Source: Filifactor villosus (GTDB lineage: Bacteria > Bacillota > Clostridia > Peptostreptococcales > Filifactoraceae). From it: DNA of 31,197 nt. The notes under the pieces were generated by a model. The model was given only the letters and a program-made list of their open reading frames with translations, made no database searches and had not been told where the DNA came from. The position numbers and the translations under genes were made by a program. The stretch's first letter is position 1; each line of letters begins with the position of its first letter. Of the stretch, positions 10,001 through 18,016 are shown one piece after another. The stretch spans positions 1 to 31,197 of the forward strand of contig NZ_JBHSHL010000030.1 in NCBI RefSeq assembly GCF_042652965.1. Reading direction: 5' to 3'.

Positions 10001-11355
10001 CAACCCGACGAACAAGCTTCGTTGAGCAGGATGCTGTCAACCACTCCTTCCTTGATGTGAATGGCCTTCATATCCTGGCCCCCGATATCGATGATAAAGT
10101 TGACTTCCGGCTCGAAATACTTCGCCGCCTTATAATGAGCTATGGTCTCCACCTCTCCGATGTCGATGCCCAGCGCCGCTTGGATCAGTTTTTCGCCGTA
10201 GCCGGTAATCGCAGAATTTGCAATATAGGCAGATTCGGGCAAACTCTCATATATTCGCTTCAACATTGAGATACAAAGCTCCAAAGGCTCTCCCTCATTG
10301 CTCCCGTAATGACTGAATACAAGCTTGCCGTCCTCGTCGATGAGGGCACACTTTGATGTCGTTGATCCCGCATCGATCCCCAGATATAATCCTCCTTTAG
10401 CCTCGGAGAGTTCTGCGGTCTCCACCCGATGTTTCGAATGACGCAGTCTGAACTCTTCCAACTCCCGCTCATTTTCAAACAAAGCCGGAAGAATATTCGA
10501 GCGTTTTACCGTATCTTCCCCCATGGTCTCCAGACGGATGAGCAGATCCCCTATTGTCGTAGGATCCGTCTTATGCTCTCCCGCAAGATAAGCCGCCCCC
10601 ATTGCAACAAAGAGCTGAGGGTCCTCGGGAAAAATGACCTGTTCCTCGGAAAGACCCAAGGTCTCGATAAATCTCTCCCTAAGCGAGGACAGGAAGTAAA
10701 GAGGCCCTCCGAGAAAGGCGACATTTCCTCGAATGGGCTTTCCACAAGCAAGGCCACTTATCGTCTGGTTTACAACTGCCTGAAAGATCGAAACCGCAAT
10801 ATCCTCTTTCAAGGCTCCCTCGTTGAGAAGAGGCTGAATATCCGTCTTGGCAAAGACGCCGCATCTCGAAGCAATCGGATAGATGACCTTATACTTTTTC
10901 GCAAGCTCGTTAAGCCCTGACGCATCGGTCTTCATCAAGGTTGCCATCTGATCGATAAACGCACCGGTGCCTCCTGCACAGCTTCCGTTCATCCTCTGCT
11001 CCAAAGAATCCGAAAAATATGTGATCTTGGCATCTTCTCCCCCCAGCTCAATTGCAACATCCGTTTGCGGTATGAGCATCTCAACTGTCTTCGTACAGGC
11101 AATGACCTCCTGAACGAACTCGATCCCAAGTTCCTCGCAAATCGACAAGCCTCCCGAACCCGTAATGGAAATCAAAATCGGTTGTTGACCTATCCGTTTT
11201 TCACACTCTACAAAAAGTTCTTTGATCGTCGACTTCACATCGGAAAAATGCCGACGATATTCTTTGAACAGCACACCGTCATTGAGATTCATAACGACAA
11301 TCTTGACTGTCGTCGAACCTACATCGACCCCTACTCTTAAACTATTGTTAAACAC
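7090..11355 (-). CDS. Fused 2-hydroxyacyl-CoA dehydratase activase/component protein
   Basis: 1421 residues. Two BadF/BadG/BcrA/BcrD-type ATPase domains lie in tandem: one at about 6-265 (DVGSTTVK, NGSCAGGTGAF, SRCGVF) and one at about 322-585 (DAGSTTSK, EACSSGCGSF, SRCTVF). Each keeps two cysteines in the positions where HgdC-type activases bind a shared [4Fe-4S] cluster (C126/C165 and C448/C487). A four-Cys patch follows (609, 612, 616, 635), then DUF2229 and HgdB-like regions to the end. In the family, ATP hydrolysis drives electron transfer that primes radical dehydration of 2-hydroxyacyl-CoA; this large form's own substrate is unknown. The start is GTG at 11353-11355 with AGGAGG six bases upstream. 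The length matches clostridial homologues. Confidence 0.93.
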   Translation of the reverse strand: MFNNSLRVGVDVGSTTVKIVVMNLNDGVLFKEYRRHFSDVKSTIKELFVECEKRIGQQPILISITGSGGLSICEELGIEFVQEVIACTKTVEMLIPQTDVAIELGGEDAKITYFSDSLEQRMNGSCAGGTGAFIDQMATLMKTDASGLNELAKKYKVIYPIASRCGVFAKTDIQPLLNEGALKEDIAVSIFQAVVNQTISGLACGKPIRGNVAFLGGPLYFLSSLRERFIETLGLSEEQVIFPEDPQLFVAMGAAYLAGEHKTDPTTIGDLLIRLETMGEDTVKRSNILPALFENERELEEFRLRHSKHRVETAELSEAKGGLYLGIDAGSTTSKCALIDEDGKLVFSHYGSNEGEPLELCISMLKRIYESLPESAYIANSAITGYGEKLIQAALGIDIGEVETIAHYKAAKYFEPEVNFIIDIGGQDMKAIHIKEGVVDSILLNEACSSGCGSFIESFAHSLKMPVKEFAKEALLSGKPIDLGSRCTVFMNSKVKQSQKEGAALGDISAGLSYSVIKNALYKVIKLRNPESLGKRVVAQGGTFYNEAVLRAFEMETGLDVIRPDIAGIMGAFGAALIAKERYRKGDKTSLLPKEKLGVLRQDKTFRHCGLCANNCLLTVTSFGDERRFVSGNRCERGAGIQQVKEERIDLFDYKYKRVFAYKSLSEEEAKYGEVGMPRVLNLYENYPLWHTVFTNLGFRVVLSAKSNKDIFNKGLESIPSEAACYPAKIVHGHIKQLIERGISFIFYPSVNYELKEFHVIGNHYNCPVVNSYPEVIRNNMEEVAKIRYANPFINLNSKKSIEDALVSVLNFTDLTRKQIREAVDKGILELYRFKNDIRRKGEETVEQLKREGKKGIVLCGRPYHIDPEINHGMVSVITQEGFAVLTEDSVAHLGVLEEPLRVVDQWTYHSRLYRAASFVASQDNLELIQITSFGCGLDAVTTDQVSEILEKKQKLYTLIKIDEGSNLGAVRIRIRSLKASIEERGLQTRRVEQEKKTSLKKVFTKEMKKTHTILCPQMSPIHFQFMEDALLEDGYRIEVLPSVDKAAVDEGLKYVNNDACFPSIIVIGQMMAALKSGKYDLDNTSLIISQTGGACRATNYIAFIRKALKDSGMEQVPVISLSASGIEENPGFKLTLKTLNKIVIGMIYGDLFMKVLYQVRPYEKIEGSANRLYEWWLIRCKKNVRSGNLLEFKKNVDGIVRDFDNLALVKKEIPKVGIVGEILVKFHPTANNDLVNEIEKEGAQVIMPELINFFLYSLYNQDFKHTNLGMSGTTKFNATMAIKIIEAYRNPVRKALRESKRFVPPESIREMALISDDVVSRGNQAGEGWLLTAEMIELIRNGVNNIVCVQPFACLPNHITGRGAIKKIKSLYPKANIVAIDYDPGASEVNQVNRIKLMLTNAKKALLELGKPYEAGKEPV

Positions 11356-11379
11356 CCATAGCCTCCTTGAGAAAACTAT

Positions 11380-11447
11380 CCCGCTTCAAAAGCAGGCCTC
11401 CTTACATCTTCCTGAAACCTACGCTTCTTACCTCGATATTGTGAAGC
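11380..11447 (-). promoter_or_regulatory. Structured 5' leader candidate of the activase gene
   Basis: On the minus strand, CCTGCTT-TTG-AAGCGGG (11396-11380) forms a 7-bp hairpin just before the ribosome binding site. GCTTC/GAAGC (11447-11423) forms another. A TATAAT -10 box lies at 11547-11542, which would give a leader of about 180 nt. No known riboswitch class is recognised. Confidence 0.3.
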
Positions 11448-11789
11448 TTGCCTCATCTACAAAAATAGAACCTTCAATCTGATTACAACTTAATATCGAT
11501 TACAAAAATATATAAATAAATTTATTTTATCTCCTACTTTCATTATACTTGTGAATTGTAAGAAAAATTAGGAAAAACGAAGAAAATCTTCCTTGTTTTC
11601 TTCTTCTCAAATCCTCTTTTTATCAAGCTTTGAGCAGCACAAACTCTCAAGTCTTTCCTCTTCGGTTCACAAAAATCCCGATTTCCTTTTTCAAGTCTTT
11701 GTCTTCGGGTAGTTATGTAGATAAGACTCTTTGCGGACAGGAAAAATGAAAGAATGTCGATAAACAGGGACAGGAAGGAGAACATTGCC
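11448..11789. other. Intergenic stretch between divergent genes
   Basis: This AT-rich spacer holds the minus-strand TATAAT box at 11542-11547 and, at the right end, the AGGAAGGAG site for the plus-strand gene. No credible gene or repeat copy was seen. Confidence 0.4.
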
Positions 11790-12104
11790 GTGTTTGATGT
11801 AAAACTGACAAGCTGTGCACTAAACTATATAAAAAGAAATAAGATTACAGATCTCTATATCGAGCCTCTAAAACGAAGGGTTTGTTGCAGGAGTTATATG
11901 GATGTCGACATCCTCAGAAAACCTTCGGGAAGGATTGAAGTCTTTGAACAGGCAACTCGCGAAGGAGTTACCTTTCATATCTTTCCCGAGATTCGCCTTA
12001 AGGACAATGTTCTTGCCATCGACTGCGGGCGGTTTATGCTTGTGGAAAAACTCTTTGTCAACAGCTATGAATATGACTTCGGTTTTGCCCCCTCGAAAGA
12101 ATAG
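11790..12104 (+). CDS. Small CC-motif protein
   Basis: 104 residues starting at GTG 11790, chosen because AGGAAGGAG lies nine bases upstream; the frame is open back to 11754. The protein is a compact alpha/beta unit with an adjacent cysteine pair (RRVCCRS) near residue 35 and further cysteines before and after. The size and the CC placement are reminiscent of the 'CC/Se motif' (HesB-like) family, in which one cysteine may be selenocysteine in relatives. That assignment is tentative. It stands alone with no obvious co-transcribed partner. Confidence 0.6.
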   Translation: MFDVKLTSCALNYIKRNKITDLYIEPLKRRVCCRSYMDVDILRKPSGRIEVFEQATREGVTFHIFPEIRLKDNVLAIDCGRFMLVEKLFVNSYEYDFGFAPSKE

Positions 12105-12485
12105 TTCTTCTCCCGGGTGATCATGTAGGGACATCCCCTACGCTTATAACCCCCCTATCCTCTTATATGAAAGATGAATGTTTCAAGCAACTTCCCTTGA
12201 TAAATTTTCTTCTATAAAAAGATTGCGGAAAAACCGTTTCCCTTTTTGAGGTTTGTTTGTAGTTGCTCTCCTCGTTCAAACAAAACTTTCGGATAGATCT
12301 AATCAACGCGTCCTATAACACTTCCGCGAATACCTTCAAAAATTCGATATGGAAGAAATAACAGGCGGTGTAACTCGATATTTTTTTCATATTTCTCCCT
12401 ATGAAAAAACGAAAAAATGGCTTATACTGATTGAATAGAAGAATACTATTGTGAATAATAAGACTTATAAAAGGAGGTTTTGATT
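12105..12485. other. Intergenic stretch with a short hairpin and promoter-like sequence
   Basis: GTAGGG-ACATC-CCCTAC at about 12125-12141 is a short hairpin after the preceding stop, without a T-run. Near the right end, TATACT (12424-12429) and TTGAAT followed by AATAAT are possible promoter boxes for the next gene. No gene seen. Confidence 0.35.
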
Positions 12486-13073
12486 GTGAGTAATTACGTA
12501 GTTAAAAATGTTTCAAAGGGATTTCTTAAAAAACTTTTGTCAAAAGACAGGATTGAATCCGTCACTTTAACCGAGACCGGATTTACAATAACAAGTGAAA
12601 AGCAAGGAGAAATTCCGGTCTCTTTCGAACTTGTCACTGCAGTCAAAACGAGATTTTATCTGGATAAGATGACACCTTACCGTACCGTTGTCATCCTGAC
12701 GGACGAACCGAAAGAATACAGTTTGGATGTTTCTCCCCAAATGGAAGAAATCGACAATATTCTCAAACACTATGCATCTCATCAACTCAAAGGGGAGTTG
12801 CCCGAAAAAATCGAAGATATCAACCTTGTCTTACAACGAGGACTCAACGATTACAGCATACGTCTCAAAAGCGGCTGCCTGATTGTAACAAAAGCGGGGC
12901 AGGAAACCTCTTATCCTATGGAAGAGCTTGAATATTACCGTGTAGACAAACCGTCTAACACCATCAATCTCAAGTTTAAGGATAAGAAACTCTTTGTTAC
13001 CCTAAGTGCGACCGAGGTTACAAATATCTGGCTTACTCTGCGAATACTGGAGACCTTTTCCACAAAGAAATAA
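12486..13073 (+). CDS. Hypothetical protein with two PH-like repeats
   Basis: 195 residues from GTG 12486 (AGGAGG at 12472-12477, eight bases upstream; a TTG at 12480 is too close to that site). No signal peptide or membrane helix. Two halves show the same strand-rich pattern ending in a helix: about 22-92 (SVTLTETGFTITSEK ... NILKHY) and about 118-190 (DYSIRLKSGCLIVTKAG ... LTLRILETF). This suggests a tandem bacterial PH-like fold, inferred from pattern rather than a recognised signature. It lies upstream of the two-component genes but has its own spacer of 214 bp. Function unknown. Confidence 0.75.
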   Translation: MSNYVVKNVSKGFLKKLLSKDRIESVTLTETGFTITSEKQGEIPVSFELVTAVKTRFYLDKMTPYRTVVILTDEPKEYSLDVSPQMEEIDNILKHYASHQLKGELPEKIEDINLVLQRGLNDYSIRLKSGCLIVTKAGQETSYPMEELEYYRVDKPSNTINLKFKDKKLFVTLSATEVTNIWLTLRILETFSTKK

Positions 13074-13254
13074 TTCCCGAAAACAGTTTGACTGACCGGA
13101 GCTTCACACCGTGTAAGCGGTCCGTTAATTAGATACTAATACCTGTACAAAACAGATTGTTTTACACTTCCATCAAACAGCACTACAACGCACTTGATTA
13201 CCCTATATCCCGTGTCAATTAAAAAAACACTCGGATAGCTGCGAAGTGTATTCG

Positions 13255-13263
13255 TGTTACAAT
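13255..13263 (+). promoter_or_regulatory. Extended -10 promoter for the two-component operon
   Basis: TGT followed by TACAAT gives an extended -10 element (TGnTACAAT) 25 bp before the start codon. No good -35 box is seen, which is normal for this promoter type. Confidence 0.45.
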
Positions 13264-13287
13264 ACCCGAACGAAAGGATGATGCCCC

Positions 13288-13989
13288 ATGGACGGTTTGA
13301 TCTATATTGCCGATGATGAAAAAAATATCAGAGAACTTCTTCAACAATTTTTGGAAGAGGAAGGCTATTTAGTAAAGGTATTTGAAACAGGCGATCTGCT
13401 CTTAGCCGAATACGAAAAGACCCCTCCGGATATGGTCATCCTCGATGTCATGATGCCCGGAACCGACGGTTTCAGCGTCTGCTCCTCCATTCGCAAAAAA
13501 TCCGACATCCCCATCATCCTTCTTACTGCAAGAGGGACCGATGCCGACTATGTAACGGGCTTTGCCTTGGGTTGTGATGACTACTTCACCAAGCCCTTCT
13601 CTCCTTTGAAATTGACAATGCGTGTCAATGCCGTCTTTAAGCGACTTGCCCTGAACAAACCACAGGCCAAAGTCCACGAGCTTCTCTTCGGAGACCTCAA
13701 ATTTGTACCCGAACAAAAGTCCGCCTACTGTAAGGAAGAAGAGCTCAAGCTTACGAATACGGAGTACGAATTTCTTCGATTTATGCTGGAACAACAGGAC
13801 CGTGCCGTGTCCAGAGAAGAACTCCTCAATACCGTGTGGGGGTACGATTCCGAGGTGGAGACCAGAGCGACCGATGATGCCGTAAAGAGGCTTCGAAAAA
13901 AACTGAAGGAAGCTCGAAGTAACGTAATCATCGAAACCGTTTGGGGATTCGGCTTCAAACTTGTGAAAGGAGAGGAGGCCCATGCCTAA
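13288..13989 (+). CDS. OmpR-family response regulator
   Basis: 233 residues. The receiver domain at 1-115 has the acidic pocket D9/D10, phosphoacceptor D53 (VILDVMMPG), T80 and K102. The C-terminal winged-helix DNA-binding domain at about 130-228 carries the typical TNTEYEFLRFM and VWGFGFKL motifs. The gene overlaps the start of the histidine kinase by 8 bp, so the two are translationally coupled. It should bind direct repeats upstream of its targets; targets are unknown, although the secreted protein downstream at 15840 is a candidate. Confidence 0.95.
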   Translation: MDGLIYIADDEKNIRELLQQFLEEEGYLVKVFETGDLLLAEYEKTPPDMVILDVMMPGTDGFSVCSSIRKKSDIPIILLTARGTDADYVTGFALGCDDYFTKPFSPLKLTMRVNAVFKRLALNKPQAKVHELLFGDLKFVPEQKSAYCKEEELKLTNTEYEFLRFMLEQQDRAVSREELLNTVWGYDSEVETRATDDAVKRLRKKLKEARSNVIIETVWGFGFKLVKGEEAHA

Positions 13990-15385
13990 AAAAATACAAC
14001 TTCGACTCAAATCCATCCTCTTTCTCGCTCCGACCTTTGTCATCATTCTGATCATGAGCATCCTGCTGCTGACCTTCCACATTGCGGTGGACAGGTACAC
14101 GGTAAGCAGGGTGTCAAAGGATATGGAAAAAGAGTTCTCCTTTTACGATGAAATCTATAGCGATAAAATTCCGACCGTATCTGAAGAATTGCAAGGAGAT
14201 GAATTTATTATTCCCATCTACGGTATTCTTCTGGATGAGAAAAACAATATTCTTTTTCCTTATGAGGAAGAAGAATTCGCCAAAGAATATTTGACTGCTG
14301 TTACTATTCGAGAATATTTGGTCAACAAAAACCCTGATTTTTTCAATAACAAAATCGTGAAGGTGAGCGAAGGCTCCAAGACCTATATGGTAAAGTCCAA
14401 AACTTACCGCGGTACCTTTGACGGATTTTTCATTGTAAATTCCAATGCTTCCGTTTCGAAGAACCATCTTTTTCTCGTGTATGCGGATATCACACCCATG
14501 CAGCAGTTTATCAATCTCTTGGATAAGGTCCTTGTTGTACTTACCTTAATATTCGGAATCCTTGGAATCGGTGTCTTCTTTCTCTTGGCAAAGTCGATCG
14601 ACAGTTCTTTAAACAACCTCAAAAAATATATCATCTCCATTGGAAAAAGAGAGGTGGTGGATATATTCGAAATTGAAAAATATCGGGAATTTGAAGATGT
14701 TATAGGAACGGTAAACGAGATGGCGATGATGATCGATGAATCCGAGAGAGTCCAAAGAACCTTTTTCCAAAATGCCTCCCATGAGCTTCGAACTCCTCTA
14801 ATGTCAATCCAAGGTTATGCGGAAGGCTTGCAGGCCGGCGTGTTTAAAGATAGTGACAAAGCCCTTTCCATCATTGTGGACGAGAGTGACAAAATGTCCA
14901 AACTGATCAGCCAAATGCTCTTGTTATCGAATACCCAGGGTTATGAGCTCAACAGGAAAAACGTAAATCTTACACAAACTTTATATGGATATATCGACAA
15001 CATACGGCCAATGGCAATCAAAAACAACCTGACCGCCACGGTGGAAGCCAATGGAGATATCTACCTCTTTGCAGATGAAACCCTGTTAGAACGTGCTTTT
15101 CTCAACATCCTTATCAATGCCACACGCTATGCCCGTACCAAGATCCGCCTTCGTATTTCCGACCAAAGTTCCCATGCTCGTGTCGATATTTCCGATGACG
15201 GTCCGGGAATCGCACCTGCCGACCTTCCTCATATCTTTGAGCGTTTTTACAAGGGAGAGAAGGGTAATTTCGGTATAGGACTTGCAATTACCAAGGACAT
15301 CATCGAAAAACACGGCGGTACCATCACAGTGGAATCTTGTACACAAGGCACTACCTTTACAATCATCTTTCCTCAACTCGGATAA
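13982..15385 (+). CDS. Membrane sensor histidine kinase
   Basis: 467 residues. Helix 1 at about 12-34, an extracytoplasmic sensor loop of about 140 residues, helix 2 near 180-203, then a HAMP-like linker. HisKA follows with phosphorylated H267 (NASHELRTPL), and then HATPase_c with the N-box (NILINA, 375-380), DDGPGI (405-410) and GNFGIGLAI (429-437). All catalytic motifs are intact. GGAGAGGAGG precedes the ATG inside the regulator gene. The sensor loop has no recognisable ligand-binding family. Confidence 0.95.
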   Translation: MPKKIQLRLKSILFLAPTFVIILIMSILLLTFHIAVDRYTVSRVSKDMEKEFSFYDEIYSDKIPTVSEELQGDEFIIPIYGILLDEKNNILFPYEEEEFAKEYLTAVTIREYLVNKNPDFFNNKIVKVSEGSKTYMVKSKTYRGTFDGFFIVNSNASVSKNHLFLVYADITPMQQFINLLDKVLVVLTLIFGILGIGVFFLLAKSIDSSLNNLKKYIISIGKREVVDIFEIEKYREFEDVIGTVNEMAMMIDESERVQRTFFQNASHELRTPLMSIQGYAEGLQAGVFKDSDKALSIIVDESDKMSKLISQMLLLSNTQGYELNRKNVNLTQTLYGYIDNIRPMAIKNNLTATVEANGDIYLFADETLLERAFLNILINATRYARTKIRLRISDQSSHARVDISDDGPGIAPADLPHIFERFYKGEKGNFGIGLAITKDIIEKHGGTITVESCTQGTTFTIIFPQLG

Positions 15386-15490
15386 GAGGCGGATTCTGCG
15401 ATATTACCAATACTTTTATACTCTTTTCTCTTATTCATCGCCCATGGATAGGGCCCGAATGACCCCTTTTATTCTATGGACTTCATCTTC

Positions 15491-15600
15491 CTATATGATT
15501 CTCCGATAGAAAAGTGGGGTTATATCCGTGTTGCAACCACAGACATTTGTTTCCTCTTTCACGAAGTACATTCAAATGAGTGCCGGTATTGCACAGTTCT
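15491..15600 (+). repeat. Degenerate family A copy
   Basis: The left half (GATTCTCCGATAGAAAAGTG, then GGTTATATCCG) matches family A of the 19378/19878 subtype. The right half is decayed. Confidence 0.45.
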
Positions 15601-15646
15601 CCTCGTCGATACTTCCACTTACAAACGGTACAACTCCGATCCTATG

Positions 15647-15678
15647 GAACGGCTCAACTTTTGAGACCGTTCTTTATT
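15647..15678 (+). terminator. Hairpin with T-rich tail
   Basis: GAACGG and CTCAA pair with TTGAG and CCGTTC around a CTT loop, with one bulged A, followed by TTTATTTT. It lies about 260 bp after the kinase and may end that transcript. Confidence 0.6.
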
Positions 15679-15839
15679 TTCTGTTTTTATCTGCCACAGT
15701 TTAGCCACAAACCCGCTGCTTCTTTCTTTCAATCTTCGGGAGATTTTCCCTCAAGTTCCAAGCTATACTGTTATTAAGATAAACGAAGCAAACAGAAAAC
15801 TTGAAAATCATCGATTAAACATGAAAGGACGTAGCTGAT

Positions 15840-16523
15840 ATGAAAAAATCAAGAGTAACAACATTACTGCTAACAGGAGTTTTACTTGTCGCAAGTTTGG
15901 GCGGAGGATCGATCGGGATCCATGCAGAATCCAAAACAACTCCGATTCAAACCTCTCCAACCTATAAGGCCTCTGCCCTAAACAAGGAGATGGAATTCAA
16001 AGACCTTCTAAAAGAATTTACTTTTTTGACGGAAAAAGAAAAACAGAGCCTTTTGGCTTCTGAAGGCAAGGTAAAAGATCGATATCAAAGACTTGATGAG
16101 ATTGACAAACAAATCAATGCCATCTATGATGATGTGTTGAAAAAAGCGGGAAATCCCGACAAAAAAATAGACGATATCACAAAACGCAACAAAGCTCTTT
16201 GGGACAAACTCTATAAACAAGTGAATAAGGAACAGGATAAGGCACAGGACATGCAGGAGTTTATCAAAAAATCTTCCGTTTTGACCAAGAAAGAAAAAGA
16301 CACCCTAATTCAAGATGAACTCCTTATCAAAAAAGTACAGGCAGAAATAGACAAACTCTATAAGGATGCTCAAAAACTTATCAAACCCTTGGATGACGAA
16401 GCTTTGACAATAGAAGCCGAAATCAAGAAAATCGACAAGCAAAACAAAGATATCTGGGACAAAATCTTCCTTCATCCAAGTGATAACAACTCTCCCATCG
16501 TCTATGACCGTATGTTGAAATAA
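15840..16523 (+). CDS. Secreted coiled-coil protein with internal duplication
   Basis: 227 residues. A signal peptide (about residues 1-29, cleavage near IHAES) leads a highly charged, Lys-rich alpha-helical protein. Two copies of a unit of about 75 residues can be seen. Each opens with LT-x-KEK-x-x-L, continues with a coiled coil and an I-x-KIDxxxKxN motif, and ends in WDK (KRNKALWDKLY and KQNKDIWDKIF). No family is recognised. AAAGGA lies ten bases before the ATG and TATACT is present at 15764-15769. A strong terminator follows, so the gene is monocistronic. Its position behind a sensor kinase suggests an envelope-stress type target, by inference only. Confidence 0.8.
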   Translation: MKKSRVTTLLLTGVLLVASLGGGSIGIHAESKTTPIQTSPTYKASALNKEMEFKDLLKEFTFLTEKEKQSLLASEGKVKDRYQRLDEIDKQINAIYDDVLKKAGNPDKKIDDITKRNKALWDKLYKQVNKEQDKAQDMQEFIKKSSVLTKKEKDTLIQDELLIKKVQAEIDKLYKDAQKLIKPLDDEALTIEAEIKKIDKQNKDIWDKIFLHPSDNNSPIVYDRMLK

Positions 16524-16567
16524 CCCTCCCAACTATTCATAAACCAACCCTTCTTTAAAATATACCG

Positions 16568-16606
16568 AAAAAGAACTTCATCGGGCACCGCGATGAGGTT
16601 CTTTTT
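16568..16606 (+). terminator. Strong intrinsic terminator
   Basis: AAAAAGAACTTCATCG (16568-16583) pairs with CGATGAGGTTCTTTTT (16591-16606), a 16-bp stem with one G-T pair. It ends the secreted-protein gene and is probably bidirectional because of the A and T tracts. Confidence 0.9.
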
Positions 16607-16629
16607 CTTGTGCTGTACAAACATCCCTT

Positions 16630-16744
16630 TATACTATTTTTCGATAGAAGTATGGATATATCTATTTTTCGATGACGAAAAACTGTGTTGTCTTCTGTGG
16701 GCCACAGATTGTTTATATCCACTATTCAAAAGAATAGTAGTATT
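16630..16744 (+). repeat. Family A dispersed repeat (reference copy)
   Basis: TATACTATTTTTCGATAG at the left end and AGAATAGTAGTATT at the right end are imperfect inverted repeats (22 of 30 bases match). Internal hairpins are TTTTTCG-ATGA-CGAAAAA and TCTGTGG-G-CCACAGA. It is nearly identical to the inverted copy at 690-788. Confidence 0.9.
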
Positions 16745-16786
16745 AAAAGTAGTGTTATGATGATTTTTTGAATTATGCGGTGTTTC
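16745..16786 (+). repeat. 42-bp repeated unit (with 21221-21262)
   Basis: AAAAGT...GAATTATGCGGTGTTTC occurs here and at 21221-21262 with three mismatches in 42 bases. Each copy adjoins or lies close to a family A repeat. Confidence 0.7.
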
Positions 16787-16803
16787 CTTCGTTCCGTTTT
16801 GTA

Positions 16804-16876
16804 CTTTCATTTACTATAAATTCCGATTTATCTCTATACCTCCCATACACCCGATATTTTAATTGGGTTTTGGTAT
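16804..16876 (-). repeat. Family B terminal arm
   Basis: The reverse complement (TACCAAAACCCAATTAAAA ... AATTTATAGTAAATGAAAGT) matches the outer arm of the family B element at 407-480. Only one arm is present, so this is a deletion derivative. A further family B end (CTGTCAATTTTAATGGGTAA) is at 17231-17250. No gene is credible in 16607-17269. Confidence 0.65.
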
Positions 16877-17269
16877 AAAGCTCTAATCCGAAGGAAGGCT
16901 TCCATTGTTGAGAACATCGATACGAAAAACTTGCGTATAGCTCTTCTTACGACAACATCAAAGGAAGCACCTCCTCATTCGAAGCATCGGAATAAAAGCA
17001 ATGCCTCAAAACTGATGAACCCGTTCAACGCATTGACTCAACAGGAATTTATGGTTGACGAACCCTGCAGGAAGATCAGCCCTTCAGCTTTATGCGGTGT
17101 TTCCATAGGGGCTTGGATTTCAAAAAGCACAGCCTGTCTTCCCCCTATTCTCCGTTTCAAATACCGGATATGCAGGATATACTCTTGCCGAAAAACACGT
17201 TCGAAGATTGCATATTTTGAAGTATTCCACCTGTCAATTTTAATGGGTAATGGTTTCAGCGGTATCTTC

Positions 17270-18016
17270 CTAATTGATATTGATCGCCCCGTTGACTGTT
17301 TCCACTTCAATGTGATCTCTTCCCTCTCCGACCTTGCGATCGATATTGTTGGAACTTCCGATCTTAAATCCCGCAACTTCGATCAGGGGAGTGTCCAAGA
17401 CCACACCGATTCCGTTGACCGTTTCCACGTCCAGGACCGCATTGTATTGATCAAACACGATATTGATTGCCGCATTGACTGTGCTGACTTCAATAGGATA
17501 GCTCTCTTCTCCCATCAGAGATACCGCTCCGTTTACAAAATCTCCCCTAAAACTCTTGAGAGAATCGTTTGCGGCAAAACTTCCATTGACCGTGTTGAAC
17601 TCCACTTCCACTTCTTCAGGTTTTTCCAGGCTGATCACCGCCCTGAGCCGAACATCCTTTGCCTTGTGCTCTTTTTCTCTGATTCGAAGCACTTCGCCTT
17701 CCTGTTTCAGTTCAATATAGCTTGAGATATCGACCCTTTCGTTTCGTTTTTCATAAATCCGATAACCGTCCTTGTCTCCCTTAACCACTTCCACCTCCAG
17801 GTTTACAGAGTCAATCTCGATCTCGTACAACGATTGGAGTTCTCCCTCCAACGCCTCTCCTGCCGCCTTCATTGCTTCCTTTCGTTGAATTCCTATGTTC
17901 AAATAATCCTTCCTCCATTCATGTTTTCCATAGTCAAAGATAAAGTACGATAGCACTGTACCCACGATAAGCACCATCCCCAATACAAACAACTTAAAGA
18001 TCAGACTTCCCTTCAT
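17270..18016 (-). CDS. DUF4097-family beta-repeat protein
   Basis: 248 residues. An N-terminal membrane anchor (about 7-27) is followed by a region of repeated short strands. The TVNG-type motif recurs five times (NTVNGSF, DFVNGAVS, STVNAAI, ETVNGIG, ETVNGAI), as in DUF4097 adhesin-like proteins. Third gene of a PadR-DUF1700-DUF4097 operon; its ATG overlaps the stop of the preceding gene (ATGA). In this conserved arrangement the protein is thought to act at the envelope, but no activity is established. Confidence 0.88.
   Translation of the reverse strand: MKGSLIFKLFVLGMVLIVGTVLSYFIFDYGKHEWRKDYLNIGIQRKEAMKAAGEALEGELQSLYEIEIDSVNLEVEVVKGDKDGYRIYEKRNERVDISSYIELKQEGEVLRIREKEHKAKDVRLRAVISLEKPEEVEVEFNTVNGSFAANDSLKSFRGDFVNGAVSLMGEESYPIEVSTVNAAINIVFDQYNAVLDVETVNGIGVVLDTPLIEVAGFKIGSSNNIDRKVGEGRDHIEVETVNGAININ

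Noticed and set aside
9427..10269. Long plus-strand frame of 280 codons
   Set aside because: Entirely antisense to the activase gene, with shadow-like composition.
11356..11470. Lysine riboswitch or T-box in the activase leader
   Set aside because: GAGG and AAGG stretches are suggestive, but the conserved cores of those RNAs are absent.
13402..14100. Minus-strand frame of 232 codons
   Set aside because: Antisense to the response regulator and kinase, whose motifs are intact.
16931..17725. Long plus-strand frame of 264 codons
   Set aside because: Its second half is antisense to the DUF4097 gene and its first half crosses repeat-rich DNA. No ribosome binding site.
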